From positions 62,001 through 126,000 of the forward strand of contig JAHQIW010000010.1 in the NCBI GenBank assembly GCA_019055375.1: a DNA stretch of 64,000 nt, given 5' to 3'. The notes beneath the pieces were generated by a model. The model was given only the letters and a program-made list of their open reading frames with translations, did no database searches and was not told where the DNA came from. Each line of letters begins with the position of its first letter. Position 1 is the stretch's first letter. Shown here in pieces: positions 24,700-35,095 of this stretch. This DNA is from Parelaphostrongylus tenuis. Taxonomy: Eukaryota > Nematoda > Chromadorea > Rhabditida > Metastrongylidae. The translations under genes were made by a program, and so were the position numbers.

Positions 24700-24760
24700 G
24701 CATCTCAAATGGTATGAGTACGTTCCAGTGTTTCCGCACGTCTCATCTGTACCCACATGT
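24700..24760 (-). ncRNA. Decayed hammerhead-like core, family A
   Basis: Minus strand keeps AGAUGA, a GAAAC-like stretch and an ACGUAC segment, in the usual family A context (cataccatttgagatgcc). It is too degenerate to fold. Confidence 0.35.
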
Positions 24761-25119
24761 CCTATGGCTCACCTCTGTTACTATTAGCAATCGGTGCTGT
24801 AGAAGTATAACTTTACGTCAAGTCAAAGAATCACTTGATAATATATTTTTAAAGTGATTGATTCCTGATTGCATGGCTTATTACGGATATTATGCCAGTA
24901 TAGGTATCACTTTTTTCACAGTGCGGATCCTAGTGCTTCCAGCATTCGATTCGTTTTTTGGTCTTTTTGAAAGACGTAGAATACTGCTCGAGCATGTCTC
25001 CTTGCGAGCTCGAGGATGGCCTGGCTATAGCGCTCGAAAGGGCGTTCTTGTTGACTGCCGCAGAATGTTGGGGGTGAAGGCCGGCTCCACGCGCGCCACG
25101 ACGAGCAACACTTCAAAGA

Positions 25120-25670
25120 TTTTTTTCAAGTAATCGAAAGTATTAAATAACCTTTGGTTGAAGTATGCTCCGTCTGCCTGGATGCAATTCTGCCAACGCT
25201 CCGGCAGCAGTTCAACTCCGAGCTCATAAAACTCGTTATTCTTCGATGTAAACCAACCAGTCTATTCTCGACGCAAATGATTGATATCTCGAAACTTCTT
25301 CTTATCCAACCAGTGCTCCAATGATCTGAAGAGATAAAATCGGACGGGGACAGATCTGACAAATACGGTGGATGATCCAAGAGCTCCCAACCAAAATCGG
25401 TTAACTTCTTCCTTGCTTCCTTGGCAACGTGAAATCATCCGCCAAATCACCGATTGACAAAGTCGGATCTTCCCCAATATCTTCAATGATTGCTTGTCGA
25501 TCAATTTCACGCGGTCTCCCGGCTCATGGTTGATCGGCAAAATCAGTATCTCCATTGTGAAACTTTGTGAACCATTCCTACGCCGTAGTTCTACCCACGA
25601 CTTGGCGTCATTTTGAACGATTGATGTTGTCAATTGCAGTTTGAAAATTGTGCCCAACTGAAATTTGTAA
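25120..25670 (-). mobile_element. Mariner transposase remnant
   Basis: Minus-strand fragments in different frames match the mariner order. First comes a helix-turn-helix/linker with an EPGDRVKLID-like segment near 25510. Then come a LDHPPYLSDLSPSDF-type block at about 25330-25380 and a [20 protein letters not shown] block at about 25262-25325. Stops and frameshifts interrupt it throughout. Confidence 0.75.
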
Positions 25671-25892
25671 GGCAGTAAGTTGCGAATGACTTCCCATGAC
25701 GGACTCCATTGTTGGACAAGTATGTGGAAAAATGTACCAAACGATGCGCAAGAAAATTTTGCACAAAACGGAAGAAAGGAAAATTTGTTTTTGTGGGAAA
25801 ATTATTTTCTGGTCAAGTTCGGAAACTTAGTAGGAGACCCAATATATCAATACCTTTCAATCGACCAAATTGAGATCGCACTTGAAATGTAG

Positions 25893-25924
25893 GAGTGAGA
25901 ACGCCGAAACGTACGTATACCACT
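25893..25924 (+). ncRNA. Partial hammerhead-like core, family A
   Basis: The 3' half is preserved: CGCC, GAAAC-GUAC-GUA and then UACCAC. The CUGAUGA half is mutated to AGGAGUGAG. Confidence 0.4.
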
Positions 25925-26049
25925 AAAGATGTCATACCAGATCTCTTGAAAGGCTTACATCTTTGTACTAGGCTATATCAATTTTCAAAGCGAGGTCTCA
26001 AGATAATTTCAAAAAGAATGTTCAAAGCCTAAGCGAGGTTGGTGAGCCA

Positions 26050-26099
26050 GGGCCATACACGCACGTTTCGGAGGTCTCGCCCCTCCTCGTCAGTGACCC
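26050..26099 (-). ncRNA. Hammerhead ribozyme, family C, apparently intact
   Basis: Minus strand parts in order: GGGUCA (stem I), CUGACGA, GGAGG-GGCGAGA-CCUCC (5-bp stem II), GAA, ACG-UGCG-UGU (3-bp stem III), A (position 17), UGGCCC (stem I, six pairs including one G-U). All invariant core residues of a type I hammerhead are present. Predicted cleavage is 3' of the A at plus-strand 26056. Confidence 0.85.
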
Positions 26100-26287
26100 A
26101 CGCACCACATTAAGCCCTGCATTGTAGCAATGAGAAAGGCGCATGCGTGACGGCACACTGTACAGTGACACTGGTCCATCACCACTTCTCAGTCGATGGA
26201 TCTCGGCCGGTAGAACAAAATTGATCCATGGCATCGGCTGTTTAAACGCCTCCCATCTTGCCACAGTGCAGGGCTAATGTGGGGCGT

Positions 26288-26336
26288 GGGTCACTGACGA
26301 GGAGAGCGAGACTTCTGAAACATGCGCGCACTGCCC
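26288..26336 (+). ncRNA. Decayed hammerhead, family C, right arm
   Basis: GGGUCA, CUGACGA, GGAGAGCGAGACUUCU (stem II with wobbles), GAAA, then a broken stem III and CUGCCC. Stem I has lost its first two pairs. Probably inactive. Confidence 0.5.
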
Positions 26337-26769
26337 TGGCTCACCAACCTCGCTTGGGCTTTGAACATTCTTTTTGGAATTATTTTGAATGTTTATTGCG
26401 AGGTTTTTTGAAAAACAGTCGATACCATGGTCTCAAGATGGTCGATTGCAAAGTGTTGGCAAACAATTCGGAACAATAATCACTCAGTAATGTGAACAAC
26501 CGTGTTCATCTTGTGTTGAGTTCGATTTGGAAACGAGTTTGGCATGATTTTTATAGAAACCCTTGATAACACTATCGAATAACACTGTACAACGCGAATA
26601 ATCAACAATAAAATGATATGTAACAAAAAAGTAGCAAAAATAGAACTAATTCCACTAGTGGTGAAATGATATGCAATAAATAAAAAATTACAAAAAAAAA
26701 TAGTTCAAAGTGATCTGAAAAACGATCCTTCCTTAACTTTGAATCATCATGCAAACGCATATTCTAGGT

Positions 26770-27005
26770 AAGAGGATAAAAGGACACAACTCTCGGCATT
26801 AACAAGTCCTTGAGAGAAGAGCCATGCACTCGATTCCATTCAAAGTATCGTTCGAGGTCCACGTAAAGCCCATGATAACGACTCACCGGAGCCCATCGAT
26901 GTATCGACTCAGTGCTGTCTATCCTCCCAGGCAAGTCTAGAACCAATTTTCCAAACCCGGACGGGTGGAAGGCTTGGTGAGCTATGAGTGAGCACGGGGT
27001 CAACC
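26770..27005 (-). repeat. SINE2 copy, partial
   Basis: Carries the family blocks on the minus strand: gctcaccaagccttccaccc, a cctgggaggatagacagcac block, a ggctccggtgagtcg block, and a cttgttaatgccgagag terminus. The tRNA-like head is mostly lost. Confidence 0.6.
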
Positions 27006-27151
27006 TATCGAACTCCTCTCTATTCCCTGTAACAATCCAAAAGTCCGGCTTTCACTGAACTTCGGCATGAATTTTGAATCTAACGAATTATCTTTCTTTT
27101 TTTGCTACATGGATCTCGCACGAGGTTGGTGCTTCTCCTTTTGACTTCAGT

Positions 27152-27187
27152 GGCCTATGTTTCGGCGATATCGCCTTCCTCAGAGCC
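27152..27187 (-). ncRNA. Hammerhead-like core, family B
   Basis: Minus strand: GGCU, CUGAGGA, A, GGCG-AUAU-CGCC, GAAACAUA, GGCC. Stem I is GGCU/GGCC with a U-G pair. Position 17 would be A. Confidence 0.5.
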
Positions 27188-27514
27188 AAAATGACGTACT
27201 GTACCAAACCATATGAGATTATTCGATTATTACTTCCTAGATAAATGCAGGATAGTTTCCGTTGAATTTCTGATCCTTGTGGAGAGTTGTGGTCCCATCA
27301 ACTTTTGAAGTAATTCTTTGGATACGGAATTACGAGAGCACGCTTAGGCTTAGGCTTGAGATCTGGTGTAACCACATCTCCCCATCACCGTCCATATTTT
27401 CCTGCTGATTAAACAAATAGCACGAAGTTTTTGATATAAAGCTTCACTCGGTTAACGATTCGGCGTCCTCGTCTTCTTCGGAGCCGATGAATCAAGTCGA
27501 CTGTATAAAGGATA

Positions 27515-27812
27515 GAAGATAAAGCTCTGAGCGTCGATCAATCCCTGAAGGATGCGCCATGCATTCGCGTTCAATTTTTACCTTCGTTTGAGGTGATTGA
27601 ATGCATATCTGGCCTTTACAATGACTCGCGGTGGCCTCCCGCTGAGCCGAGTCAGTGCTGCTTATCCTCCCAGACAAGTCTGAGACCTAGCTGGTACCAA
27701 TTTACCGACCCCGGAGGGATGGATAGCTTGGTGAGCCACGAGCGCGAGATCGAACCACTGACCTCGTATGCGACGCAGAGCACCTCTAACCATTGCGGCA
27801 CACGCGCTCTTA
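27515..27812 (-). repeat. SINE2, near full length
   Basis: Runs on the minus strand from a tRNA-like head at about 27740-27812 (A-box CGCAATGGTTAGAGG, B-box GTTCGATCTC) through the body (gctcaccaagctatccatcc, then gtaccagctaggtctcagac) to the terminus aatccctgaagg-atcgacgctcag near 27520. A sister copy lies 900 bp away in the opposite orientation (28735-29035). Confidence 0.75.
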
Positions 27813-28002
27813 ATAGGACGAACAAATGCGCGTCGCGACCCTAGCCAACTTAATCTGTTTTCACTAACTTCATCCTATAAATGAAAGTGCTACAAGTAAA
27901 TAAATAAGTAATCAAATGAATGAGTACGGTATGCGATGTTAGGACGGCGTGAACAGTTATACTCGAAATCTTTAGTGTTCTACTGCTTCTTCACAGTTTT
28001 AA

Positions 28003-28200
28003 AAAGTTTCCTAAACACCTAAGAGAATTGAGTGGTGAGCAAAAATACGACCGCAGACGGGAATTGAACCCGCGTTTCATCCATACCGGGGAGGCGTGCC
28101 ACTACCACGACACCACCGAGGTAAATCCGCGGCACCGCTTATTCTCCAGTATCTCCATGACAGCTGTCACCCACCACTAACCTCTAATCGCTCAATTCTC
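28003..28200 (-). repeat. SINE1, well preserved
   Basis: Minus strand: CCTCGGTGGTGTCGTGGTAG head, CGGGTTCAATTCCCG (B box with a perfect short stem), CTGCGGTCGTATTTTTGC, and the TCACCACTCAATTCTCTTAG tail. It is the clearest copy in which to see the repeat's structure. Confidence 0.75.
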
Positions 28201-28734
28201 TTCGGTGTAAAAAGTGTTGTAAAAAAGTTCATGATATTGGCTCAATAAACAAAAAATCCGGTTGGTGATGAAATTGATAGTACAAAAAAATTCTCATTGA
28301 AAGTACACATAAATAGTTGGGGGCGGAGCCTGTCTAAGCGAATTTCCACTTAGTAAAGTCATTCTTCACTTTATAAAGTGAATAGTCTAAGAACCACGAC
28401 CAAACCACGTGACAGGAATATTTGAACGGGTGTTTATCTTTATACCAGACGAGTTTTAACGTGTGTTGTGTGTATTTACGACCGACACAGCATCAGCAAT
28501 CTATTTTTAACACGGCAAATCGGACAAACAGACCAGTGTTCGAATTGTCGTCGTCGTTGTTGTTGCTGTTGTTCTCATGAATATTCAGGCTTTCCTTGCT
28601 TTCGTCATTTTTTTGCAAGAGGTTTTTTTTTACCAGAACTAGAAAGCCTGCACTGCGTTAGATGCAAAGTTTTCTTATAATTCTATGCTGTTATTTTTTG
28701 AACTGTATATTTTCCACCCATACATTCTTTACTA

Positions 28735-29035
28735 AGAGTGCTTGTGGCGCAGTGGTGAGGTGCTCTGCATCGCACACGAGGTCAATGGTTCGAATCGTGC
28801 TCATCGCTCACCAAGCCATCCATCCCTCCGGGGTCGGTAAATTGCTACCAGACTAGTCTGACTTGTTTGGGAGCATAAGCAGCACCGAGTCGGTTCAGCG
28901 GGAGACCACCGCGAGTCATTGTGAAGGCTAGATATGCGTTAAATCACCTCAGACGAAGCAAAAACTGTAGACCAATGCATGGCACATTCCTCAGGGATTG
29001 ACCAACGCCGAGAGCTTTGTAGCTTATAGCTTTTA
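28735..29035 (+). repeat. SINE2, near full length
   Basis: The head GTGGCGCAGTGGTGAGGTGC (A box) and ATGGTTCGAATCGTGC (B box) are followed by the body (cgctcaccaagccatccatc, then tccggggtcggtaaattg). The terminus is cagggattgaccaacgccga, gagcttt. Confidence 0.75.
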
Positions 29036-29582
29036 CATTCTTTACTATTTTAATTCTCATCTTGATCTTCGCTTTAATAGATCTCTTCATGAAGGGGCCA
29101 GAGGGTGAACGATTTTGACCACCAAAAATTTAGCGACGAGCCGTACAGAGACAGAGACTGCAGCCAAACAAACAAAGCAAATCGAGTGTGAAACATCATT
29201 TGAATTCGCTACTACGACGCATTAAAATAGCTTTTCCAGGAATCAAGCACGTTCTTGAAACCGCCGAAATTTACGCTATCGAATAGTTACTGAAAGTGGA
29301 AGGAAGAGTTTTTTTCTAGTGAAAAAGGCCTCGAGAAAATCGTGTCTTTTTGGGTACACCGTCATCCCGATATAGTTAATATTTTAGTGAAGTTTACGAA
29401 ATTTTTTTTCAATGAGCATCATAATTGGAAGTTCTTTTAGACACTCATAAGTTCTCGCCACAGGTGGCTCGATCTACGAATTGAAAAAAAAATTTTAATC
29501 TCATAATTAGCTTGCTTGCTGTTCTTTTGCTAATTACTGAGTTTATACATCAACATATAAGCTAATAATACATTTTAATCCT

Positions 29583-30052
29583 TTGACCCTTGCAGCCTCG
29601 TCGGTTGTACAGTACCTCTCGTCTGAGCCAATCCCTCTCGGGGAGTACCCCCTACATAGAGGTATCGTCGACGAACACGTTATATGACGTGTAAAGTGAA
29701 AAGTCACTTCACCCACGGATAATATATCACTGCATATCCGGTGACATGATCACTGGACATTGCAGTGATTAATAGTCGATTGGTCAGGGCTGTTATTTCA
29801 TTGTAATACCTCTATATTCGACTGTTTTCTAAGACCTCGCTTAAAATTAAGATATCTTGAAAGCATTTTTTTAACCAGTCCAGGCACTGATATGTTATCC
29901 GTGGCTGAAGTGAGTTTTCACTTTACACACGACGTAACGTGTTCGTTGACGATACTTCTATATGGGAGGGTTCTTCTCGAGAGGGAAGGCTGGCTCGGCC
30001 GAAGGCATTGTGCATCTGATGAGGCTGCAAGGCCGAAACACTTGTATTACAC
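29583..30052. repeat. Foldback element with hammerhead cores (family A/E)
   Basis: Left arm about 29583-29735 and right arm about 29890-30052 are inverted complements. The shared arm includes tcgtcgacgaacacgtta and its complement taacgtgttcgttgacga, plus acgtgtaaagtgaaaagtca. The left arm's ribozyme core is decayed (CCGACGA, GGCUGCAAGGGUC, AAAG). Confidence 0.8.
30010..30052 (+). ncRNA. Hammerhead ribozyme, family A, in right arm
   Basis: GUGCAU, CUGAUGA, GGCU-GCAA-GGCC (stem II), GAA, AC-ACUU-GU (stem III), A, UUACAC. The core is fully conserved; stem I keeps four of six pairs. Confidence 0.65.
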
Positions 30053-30129
30053 GGTATAACTAAGTGCTCATTGAAGATCTTATGAAAAGCGTAAAATGTT
30101 GTCAGGATCTGTTATGGCATTTATATATT

Positions 30130-30420
30130 CTTAGACTTTCGTTTCGGCCCTTCGACCTCATCAATAGCACGGTGCCTTTCGGTTCAGCCAATTTTTGAAG
30201 CAGATTATACCCTCTGCATATTAGAGGAATCGACGCCGACTATGTAGTGGATTATTACTCAGCAGTGTGAAGTGATCTTTCCACCTTGAGCGTGCACTAT
30301 AACATGTTCGGCGTCGATTCCTTCAATATGGTAAAGGTATACTCAGCTACAAGGAACTGATTGAACCGAAAACCATCGTACTGCTGATGAGGCCGAAAGG
30401 CCGAAACATACGTCTAACAC
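30130..30420. repeat. Foldback element with hammerhead in each arm (family A)
   Basis: Left arm 30130-30245, right arm 30300-30420. They share gaatcgacgccga and tcggcgtcgattc near the centre, and the ribozyme cores at their outer ends. A left-arm core at 30134-30170 (minus strand) has stem II GGUC-GAAG-GGCC, GAAAC-GAAA-GUC, but UUGAUGA in place of CUGAUGA. Confidence 0.8.
30378..30420 (+). ncRNA. Hammerhead ribozyme, family A
   Basis: GUACUG, CUGAUGA, GGCC-GAAA-GGCC (perfect 4-bp stem II with GNRA loop), GAA, AC-AUAC-GU (stem III), C (cleavage base, 30414), UAACAC. The core is a textbook hammerhead; stem I keeps four of six pairs. Confidence 0.7.
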
Positions 30421-30892
30421 TATATAAGTGCCATATCAGGCCTCATGAAAAGTTCAAAATATGTAATCAGAATATATATATATCATTTCAAGCAAGGTCT
30501 CAAAAAAACAGTCGAATAGTTAGGTATAAGTTAGTAATTCCTTCTTCCGTAAAGAGCTCACGAGTGCCATTTGTACATTCACATCACTACTACATATTAC
30601 CCTCCATAACTTCTTAATTGGTGTCATTGTTACACCGTACGCCCCTATTCCACTAGTAATGCCGTTTATAGTTTGGTTGATCTTAACTTGTAAAAAGTTC
30701 CAATCTGAAAAAGTAATGAGGTGGTCCCAGAAATAGGTCATCAGTAGCAATGTGCTCTCTGTAGATTGGGAAACATTCTATTCTCTATCCGCGATTGTTC
30801 TGTTAGTGGATTTACCTGACAAGCGGAAGAGCAGGAATTAATCAAAAACAAACATGTGGCAGGATTCGTAAGGGCTGTTCGTTAACCCATTC

Positions 30893-31035
30893 GGTACCAT
30901 GGCCCCAAATCCCAGCGTCTTGCGTCTAACAATGGAGCGTGTTGCGCCTAACCGTGGCGTCCAACCCCAGCGTGCCCTTAGACGCAATACGCTGGGGTTT
31001 AAGACGCAAAGGGTTGGGTCCATGGTTTTGAACGG
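30893..31035. repeat. Palindromic repeat, same family as 23746
   Basis: Outer blocks ggtaccatggcccc and gggtccatggttttg, inner blocks cccagcgtcttgcgtcta and tagacgcaatacgctgggg. Weak inverted arms of about 60 bp. Confidence 0.65.
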
Positions 31036-31136
31036 GTTAAGATATCGAGTAACTGTTAGATGTATAGTTGAAGTAATAAGTAATTATAAATTTTTCTTTG
31101 ATTTAACCGCTTCTTAGCTGTGGTATGATGTTACAA

Positions 31137-31138
31137 AC

Positions 31139-31170
<32 letters not shown>

Positions 31171-31251
31171 ATGTATATACGTATATATGTATATGTATGT
31201 ATATATATGTGTAAATAAGTGTATATATATGTATACAAACATATATATATA

Positions 31252-31285
<34 letters not shown>
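31137..31285. repeat. (TA)n/(TATG)n microsatellite
   Basis: About 150 bp of TA, TATG and TATAC units, ending in a pure TA run at 31257-31283. Confidence 0.95.
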
Positions 31286-31286
<1 letters not shown>

Positions 31287-31655
31287 GCAAGTATTGAGTG
31301 ATAAACAAGACTTTGAATGTCACCCGTGAATCGAACCTGCATTTCACCTTTTCAAGGGGCTCGTGAGAGCCAATTGCGCTAGCGAGACTCCTGTCTTGCT
31401 ATCACTTTTTGCTTTACAATTGCATCAATTTGTCAACAACCAACCGTCAACGGTTTGATCTAGGCACATATTGGTATTGAACGCAGTTACGTTTACACAT
31501 ATTGGACAAACATAATTAACTCCTTATATTGCAGCAAAAGTGATAGCAGAACAGGCCTCAATAGTGCATTTGGTAAGCAATCTTTCCGCGAAGGGATGAA
31601 ATACGGGTTTGATTTCCGTTCAAGGTTACAAGTTTTGCATATCACTCAACATTAT
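31286..31655. repeat. Foldback with a tRNA-like head in each arm
   Basis: Left arm (about 31286-31430) has, on the minus strand, GTCTCGCTAGCGCAATTGG and GGTTCGATTC. The right arm (about 31530-31655) has, on the plus strand, a similar cctcaatagtgcatttgg and gggtttgatttc. Flanks agcaaaagtgatagc and gctatcactttttgct are inverted complements. Confidence 0.65.
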
Positions 31656-31659
31656 CGGA

Positions 31660-33450
31660 TAAAGGAATAAAATTTTTGAAAAAACTTAGTCGAAATTTCG
31701 GTTTAATTCTGTTCTCATTTTTTGTGACAGATCTGGAAGTTTACGATTTACAACATCTTTTAATCGAAAAGAAGATCAAATCGATGTCGTTGTAATAGTG
31801 GTGTGGAATAGGTGAGCTCGGGGACACAATGGGCAACCCTTCTATATTACAATGTAATACAAGTTTAGTACAAGTAAATGTCAATCGTACATGTCGCTCA
31901 ACACGATTCCATCTGCTCAAATGCTTATAAAACTTGTTACCCACTAAAATACGCTATGGTTTTCTAGCAGGAACTCAACTGCTTTGTTACCTAAACCTTT
32001 CGTGTAATGCCCGAAATTATTACGTTTCATACACTTACTACCCGGAACAGACCCTCTTTTTAGCCTTTTAGTCCTCTAGTCTTTCTTGTCATAGTCCTGT
32101 GTTACTCAGTATTTGGTATAGTTTGTCAATTTACTAAAGAAACTACTTGAAGTGCGCTTTACAATGAGCTCTATTTTCACAGGTCGAAATCTTGGAATAT
32201 TTTATCTGTCTGTCTAAAACTGGTTCGAAGTTTTTTAATCTTACAGAGCAGATTCTCTTGTAAATGTTCGCATTTTCATTTCACTATGTCTTGAACTGAT
32301 TTTGTGTTTATTATCGTACTATTACTTTTGTCATGTGTCTCAAGTTTCTTGGCAAAGGGCCAGAGTGCCTGCTCTACATCGATTATGGCGATTCATTGGA
32401 TAACGTCGTATAGAGAGTTAAGCATTCCACATGGGTCTTTTAGCAGGAGTTTTTGATGCTACGGAAAATCTGCGCGAAAAAATTACTCTAAAAGCAAAAT
32501 TCTACACTATATCGGCACAACAATTCTGTTGCATTGGCCGGGAATCAAACCTAGCTTGCAGGAACAAGGAGGATTATTGGATGTGCACGTTCTAATGTTT
32601 GAATTGGTTGGAAAGGAGAAAACATGAACAGTGAATGCATATACGGAAAGTCCTCTAGAAATATCTCACGGGTACCAACGAAAAACGGTGGTCTATCTGT
32701 TGCCGCATTTTTGAGACGAGACTATCTCAAGTGAATAAGTACGCTATACGACAGATAGAGAAAGCTCAACAGCCGATCCAGCTTCAGTCATCATAGGAGA
32801 AGTATGGTTTGAGTTAGTTCTCAGAGAGCCTATCTCGTAGTAGAAAGCAAATCTGTGTGAGTTTGGCAAGGGAAACTCTTCGAGTTGCCTGGATTTGGAC
32901 TCTATTGCTTACTGTGATAATAACAGAATAGTAATAGCAATGCGGGAGTACACGTGTGTACATAGTGGACACCACGAGAACAGTGACCAGGATTCAGACC
33001 AAGTCAGAGCTTCGGGCCTCATATCCATCTTATGATGGACCGAGTGAAGCTAGCGTACACTAAAGTTGGAGCTAGGAATGGAGGCTCCAGAACGAGCACA
33101 TAGAACGCACAGCACATCAATATGCTGATGTCTTGAAATCGAAAGTGCAAGCGACTCTTCAAAATTAAAACACATAAAGCTTTTGAGACAAGTACATAAG
33201 TGCATATGTCACCCCGCATTAACGAAATGAATTCGAGCGAAAAACAATGGGCAAAAAGCCATAATATCACGGAAAGCGTTGTTTATATTGGTGCTTTTTG
33301 AAATTCTCGCGATTGGCGATCGCTGTCAATGTCACAATGAAGTTGAGTGTATGGCAAGTACAGCACCTATAGGTGTAATTTTTTCCCAGTGGCTTATGTC
33401 GACGTACAAATTTTTTTTATAGATTCATTGTAATCATTGGTAGATTATAC
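31660..33450. other. No gene recognised
   Basis: AT-rich sequence, no exon chain, no recognised RNA gene. A tRNA-like fragment (ggccgggaatcaaacc) is at about 32537-32552 but lacks a matching 5' half. Confidence 0.4.
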
Positions 33451-33454
33451 TAAG

Positions 33455-34127
33455 TTGAGGAAAAAGTTCCCTAACGCTCGCTAAAAATCCAAAGTTTATA
33501 CATACAACATTCAATTTAAAACAGGCTTCAAATCGCCATTCCTTGAGTTTTGAATCAAAAACTCCCGACATTCCTCTTCAACTTGATCAGATGTCTCGAA
33601 TCGGCGTCCACGCAGGAAATGTTCCATTGAGCGGAAAAGACCATAATCGCATTACACAGTATCTGGAGTGTAGGCTGAATGCGACAAGATCTCGATCCCC
33701 TCCAATTTATCAGACTTTTCGTAAGTCTGCGGTGTGAGGTTTGGCATTGTCTTGCTGAAACAGCGCGCGCTTCCGACGGATTAGTGTGGAGTACTTTTCC
33801 TTCAACGCATCGTAGACTTAGTCCAGCTGCTTGCAGTAGTGTTTAGCACTGATGGCCCAACCATTCTCAACAAGTTCGGAATGCAGGACACCTTTAAAGT
33901 TCTACCGAACGTACATCATGACTTTTTTGCCAAGCGGATCTTGACGTGAACTGATGCGAGCTTGACCTATTGAAACCCAACATTTGCTGCGATCGTGAAC
34001 TAGCGTTGCCCATGGGAGTTTCTAACGAAAAAAATCGCTGAGAATTCCCATGGATTCACAACAACCGATACTATGTGAAACAAGCATAAAATGTAATTTT
34101 TTGCGGGTGTTAAGGAATTTTCCTTAT
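33455..34127 (-). mobile_element. Mariner-type element remnant with terminal inverted repeats
   Basis: Imperfect terminal repeats, GAGGAAAAAGTTCCCTAACG on the left and AAGGAAAATTCCTTAACACC (complement) on the right. On the minus strand the transposase C-terminal half is readable in pieces: the catalytic FQQDNA-type block with RRKRALFQQDNAKPH-like sequence at about 33740-33780, then FSAQWNISCVDADSRHLIKL near 33580-33640. Several frameshifts and stops. Confidence 0.75.
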
Positions 34128-34149
34128 TTTTCAACGCTTTGTTAATCCC

Positions 34150-34345
34150 CCATCGCCCAACACTCTCCGGCAATCAATAACGAACGCCCCAGCCTGGCTG
34201 TCGTTCAGATTTAATGGAGTTTGCTCAACCACTATTATACGAAACTCACGAGGAGGACAAATCCTCAATCAAGCGATGAGCGAGGAGACGAATTCAGTGC
34301 TAGAAATATTGGGATCAGTACAGTGAAAAGAAGAGACTGATATGG
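34150..34345. repeat. Interspersed repeat, relative of 19470-19700
   Basis: See 19470-19700: same ordered blocks, with a small deletion and many substitutions. Confidence 0.6.
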
Positions 34346-34674
34346 AGAAATGTAAGTGAACCCGCTATGCTGTTGTGGTTATACCAGTATAGTTGCATGA
34401 ACACTATTTATGTAGTCTATAAAAATCTTCTATCTCGCCGTTCTAATAGCAGTGTTGTTATTGTTATGATTGTACATGAAAGAATGGTGACTGATGTGAT
34501 ACCATTTTTGTCTACAGTTCATACCTTTATAAACGTTTTGCATTATGGTTTGCATCATTCTCAGCGTAATATCTTATACCACTTCTACTCGCTGAACCTA
34601 CTTGCTTCGTGAGTTACTGTATGTACATTTCTACTTCATTGTTCGATATTCTTGTTAATACTATGCTTGTAAAT

Positions 34675-34696
34675 ATTTCAATTACCCAAGTTTGAG
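34675..34696 (+). other. SL1 spliced-leader-like sequence
   Basis: Nineteen of 22 bases match the nematode SL1 leader; the last 17 (AATTACCCAAGTTTGAG) match exactly. It is not followed by the GTAAAC that follows SL1 in an SL RNA gene. An ATG with a 32-codon frame follows 13 bases later. This fits a retroposed copy of a trans-spliced mRNA or a decayed SL gene. Confidence 0.6.
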
Positions 34697-35083
34697 AGTC
34701 GGCTTGTCGATGCGGATCAAGAAGACCATCGTTGTTGAATCATCACCTAACACCGTTCACTCTAGTTTCAAACCTCTAGGGCTACTTTATACCCTTAGTC
34801 CTTAGACTAACATAATCAGGGGACAACACAGCAGTAGCGACCATTTGTTGGTCCAACTGTAACCAACACATAACGAACAATTTTCTAAAGTGAAAATGAA
34901 CGTAAATACAGCTTTGATTACATGAAATCTTGTAATTGGAGTATCGAGCAGACGGCATTGTGGTGACACCAGTTGGCACTGTTCATATCTTTCTCTGCTT
35001 ATCTGTTTGTTCTGCGTTCTCCACCCAGTATTCTCTTTTACCATCGACAATACTCGTTGTGTTCTCTGGTTAGTAAAACCTAT

Positions 35084-35095
35084 TCAATTTCAGTG
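35084..35095 (+). promoter_or_regulatory. Probable SL trans-splice acceptor before the ILVBL start
   Basis: TCAATTTCAG directly precedes TG-ATG, leaving two bases before the initiator codon. A consensus acceptor with no upstream donor exon, this close to the ATG, is typical of nematode SL1 trans-splicing. Confidence 0.55.

Larger units (their letters stand above)
25999..26389. repeat. Foldback element with outward-facing hammerheads (family C)
   Basis: Arms of about 150 bp (25999-26165 and 26240-26389) are inverted complements with mismatches. The same family occurs as a longer foldback at 61744-62352. The arms share a gcgaggttggtgagccaggg segment and a ctgcattgtagcaa segment. Confidence 0.85.

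Noticed and set aside
26022..26479. Frames containing SLTRRGETSETCVYGPGSPT-like peptides, repeated at 61738 and 62090
   Set aside because: The recurring peptide is the translated hammerhead arm of family C foldbacks; the conservation is in the RNA structure, not coding.
31114..31347. A 77-codon frame rich in Ile and Tyr
   Set aside because: It is translation of the TA microsatellite.
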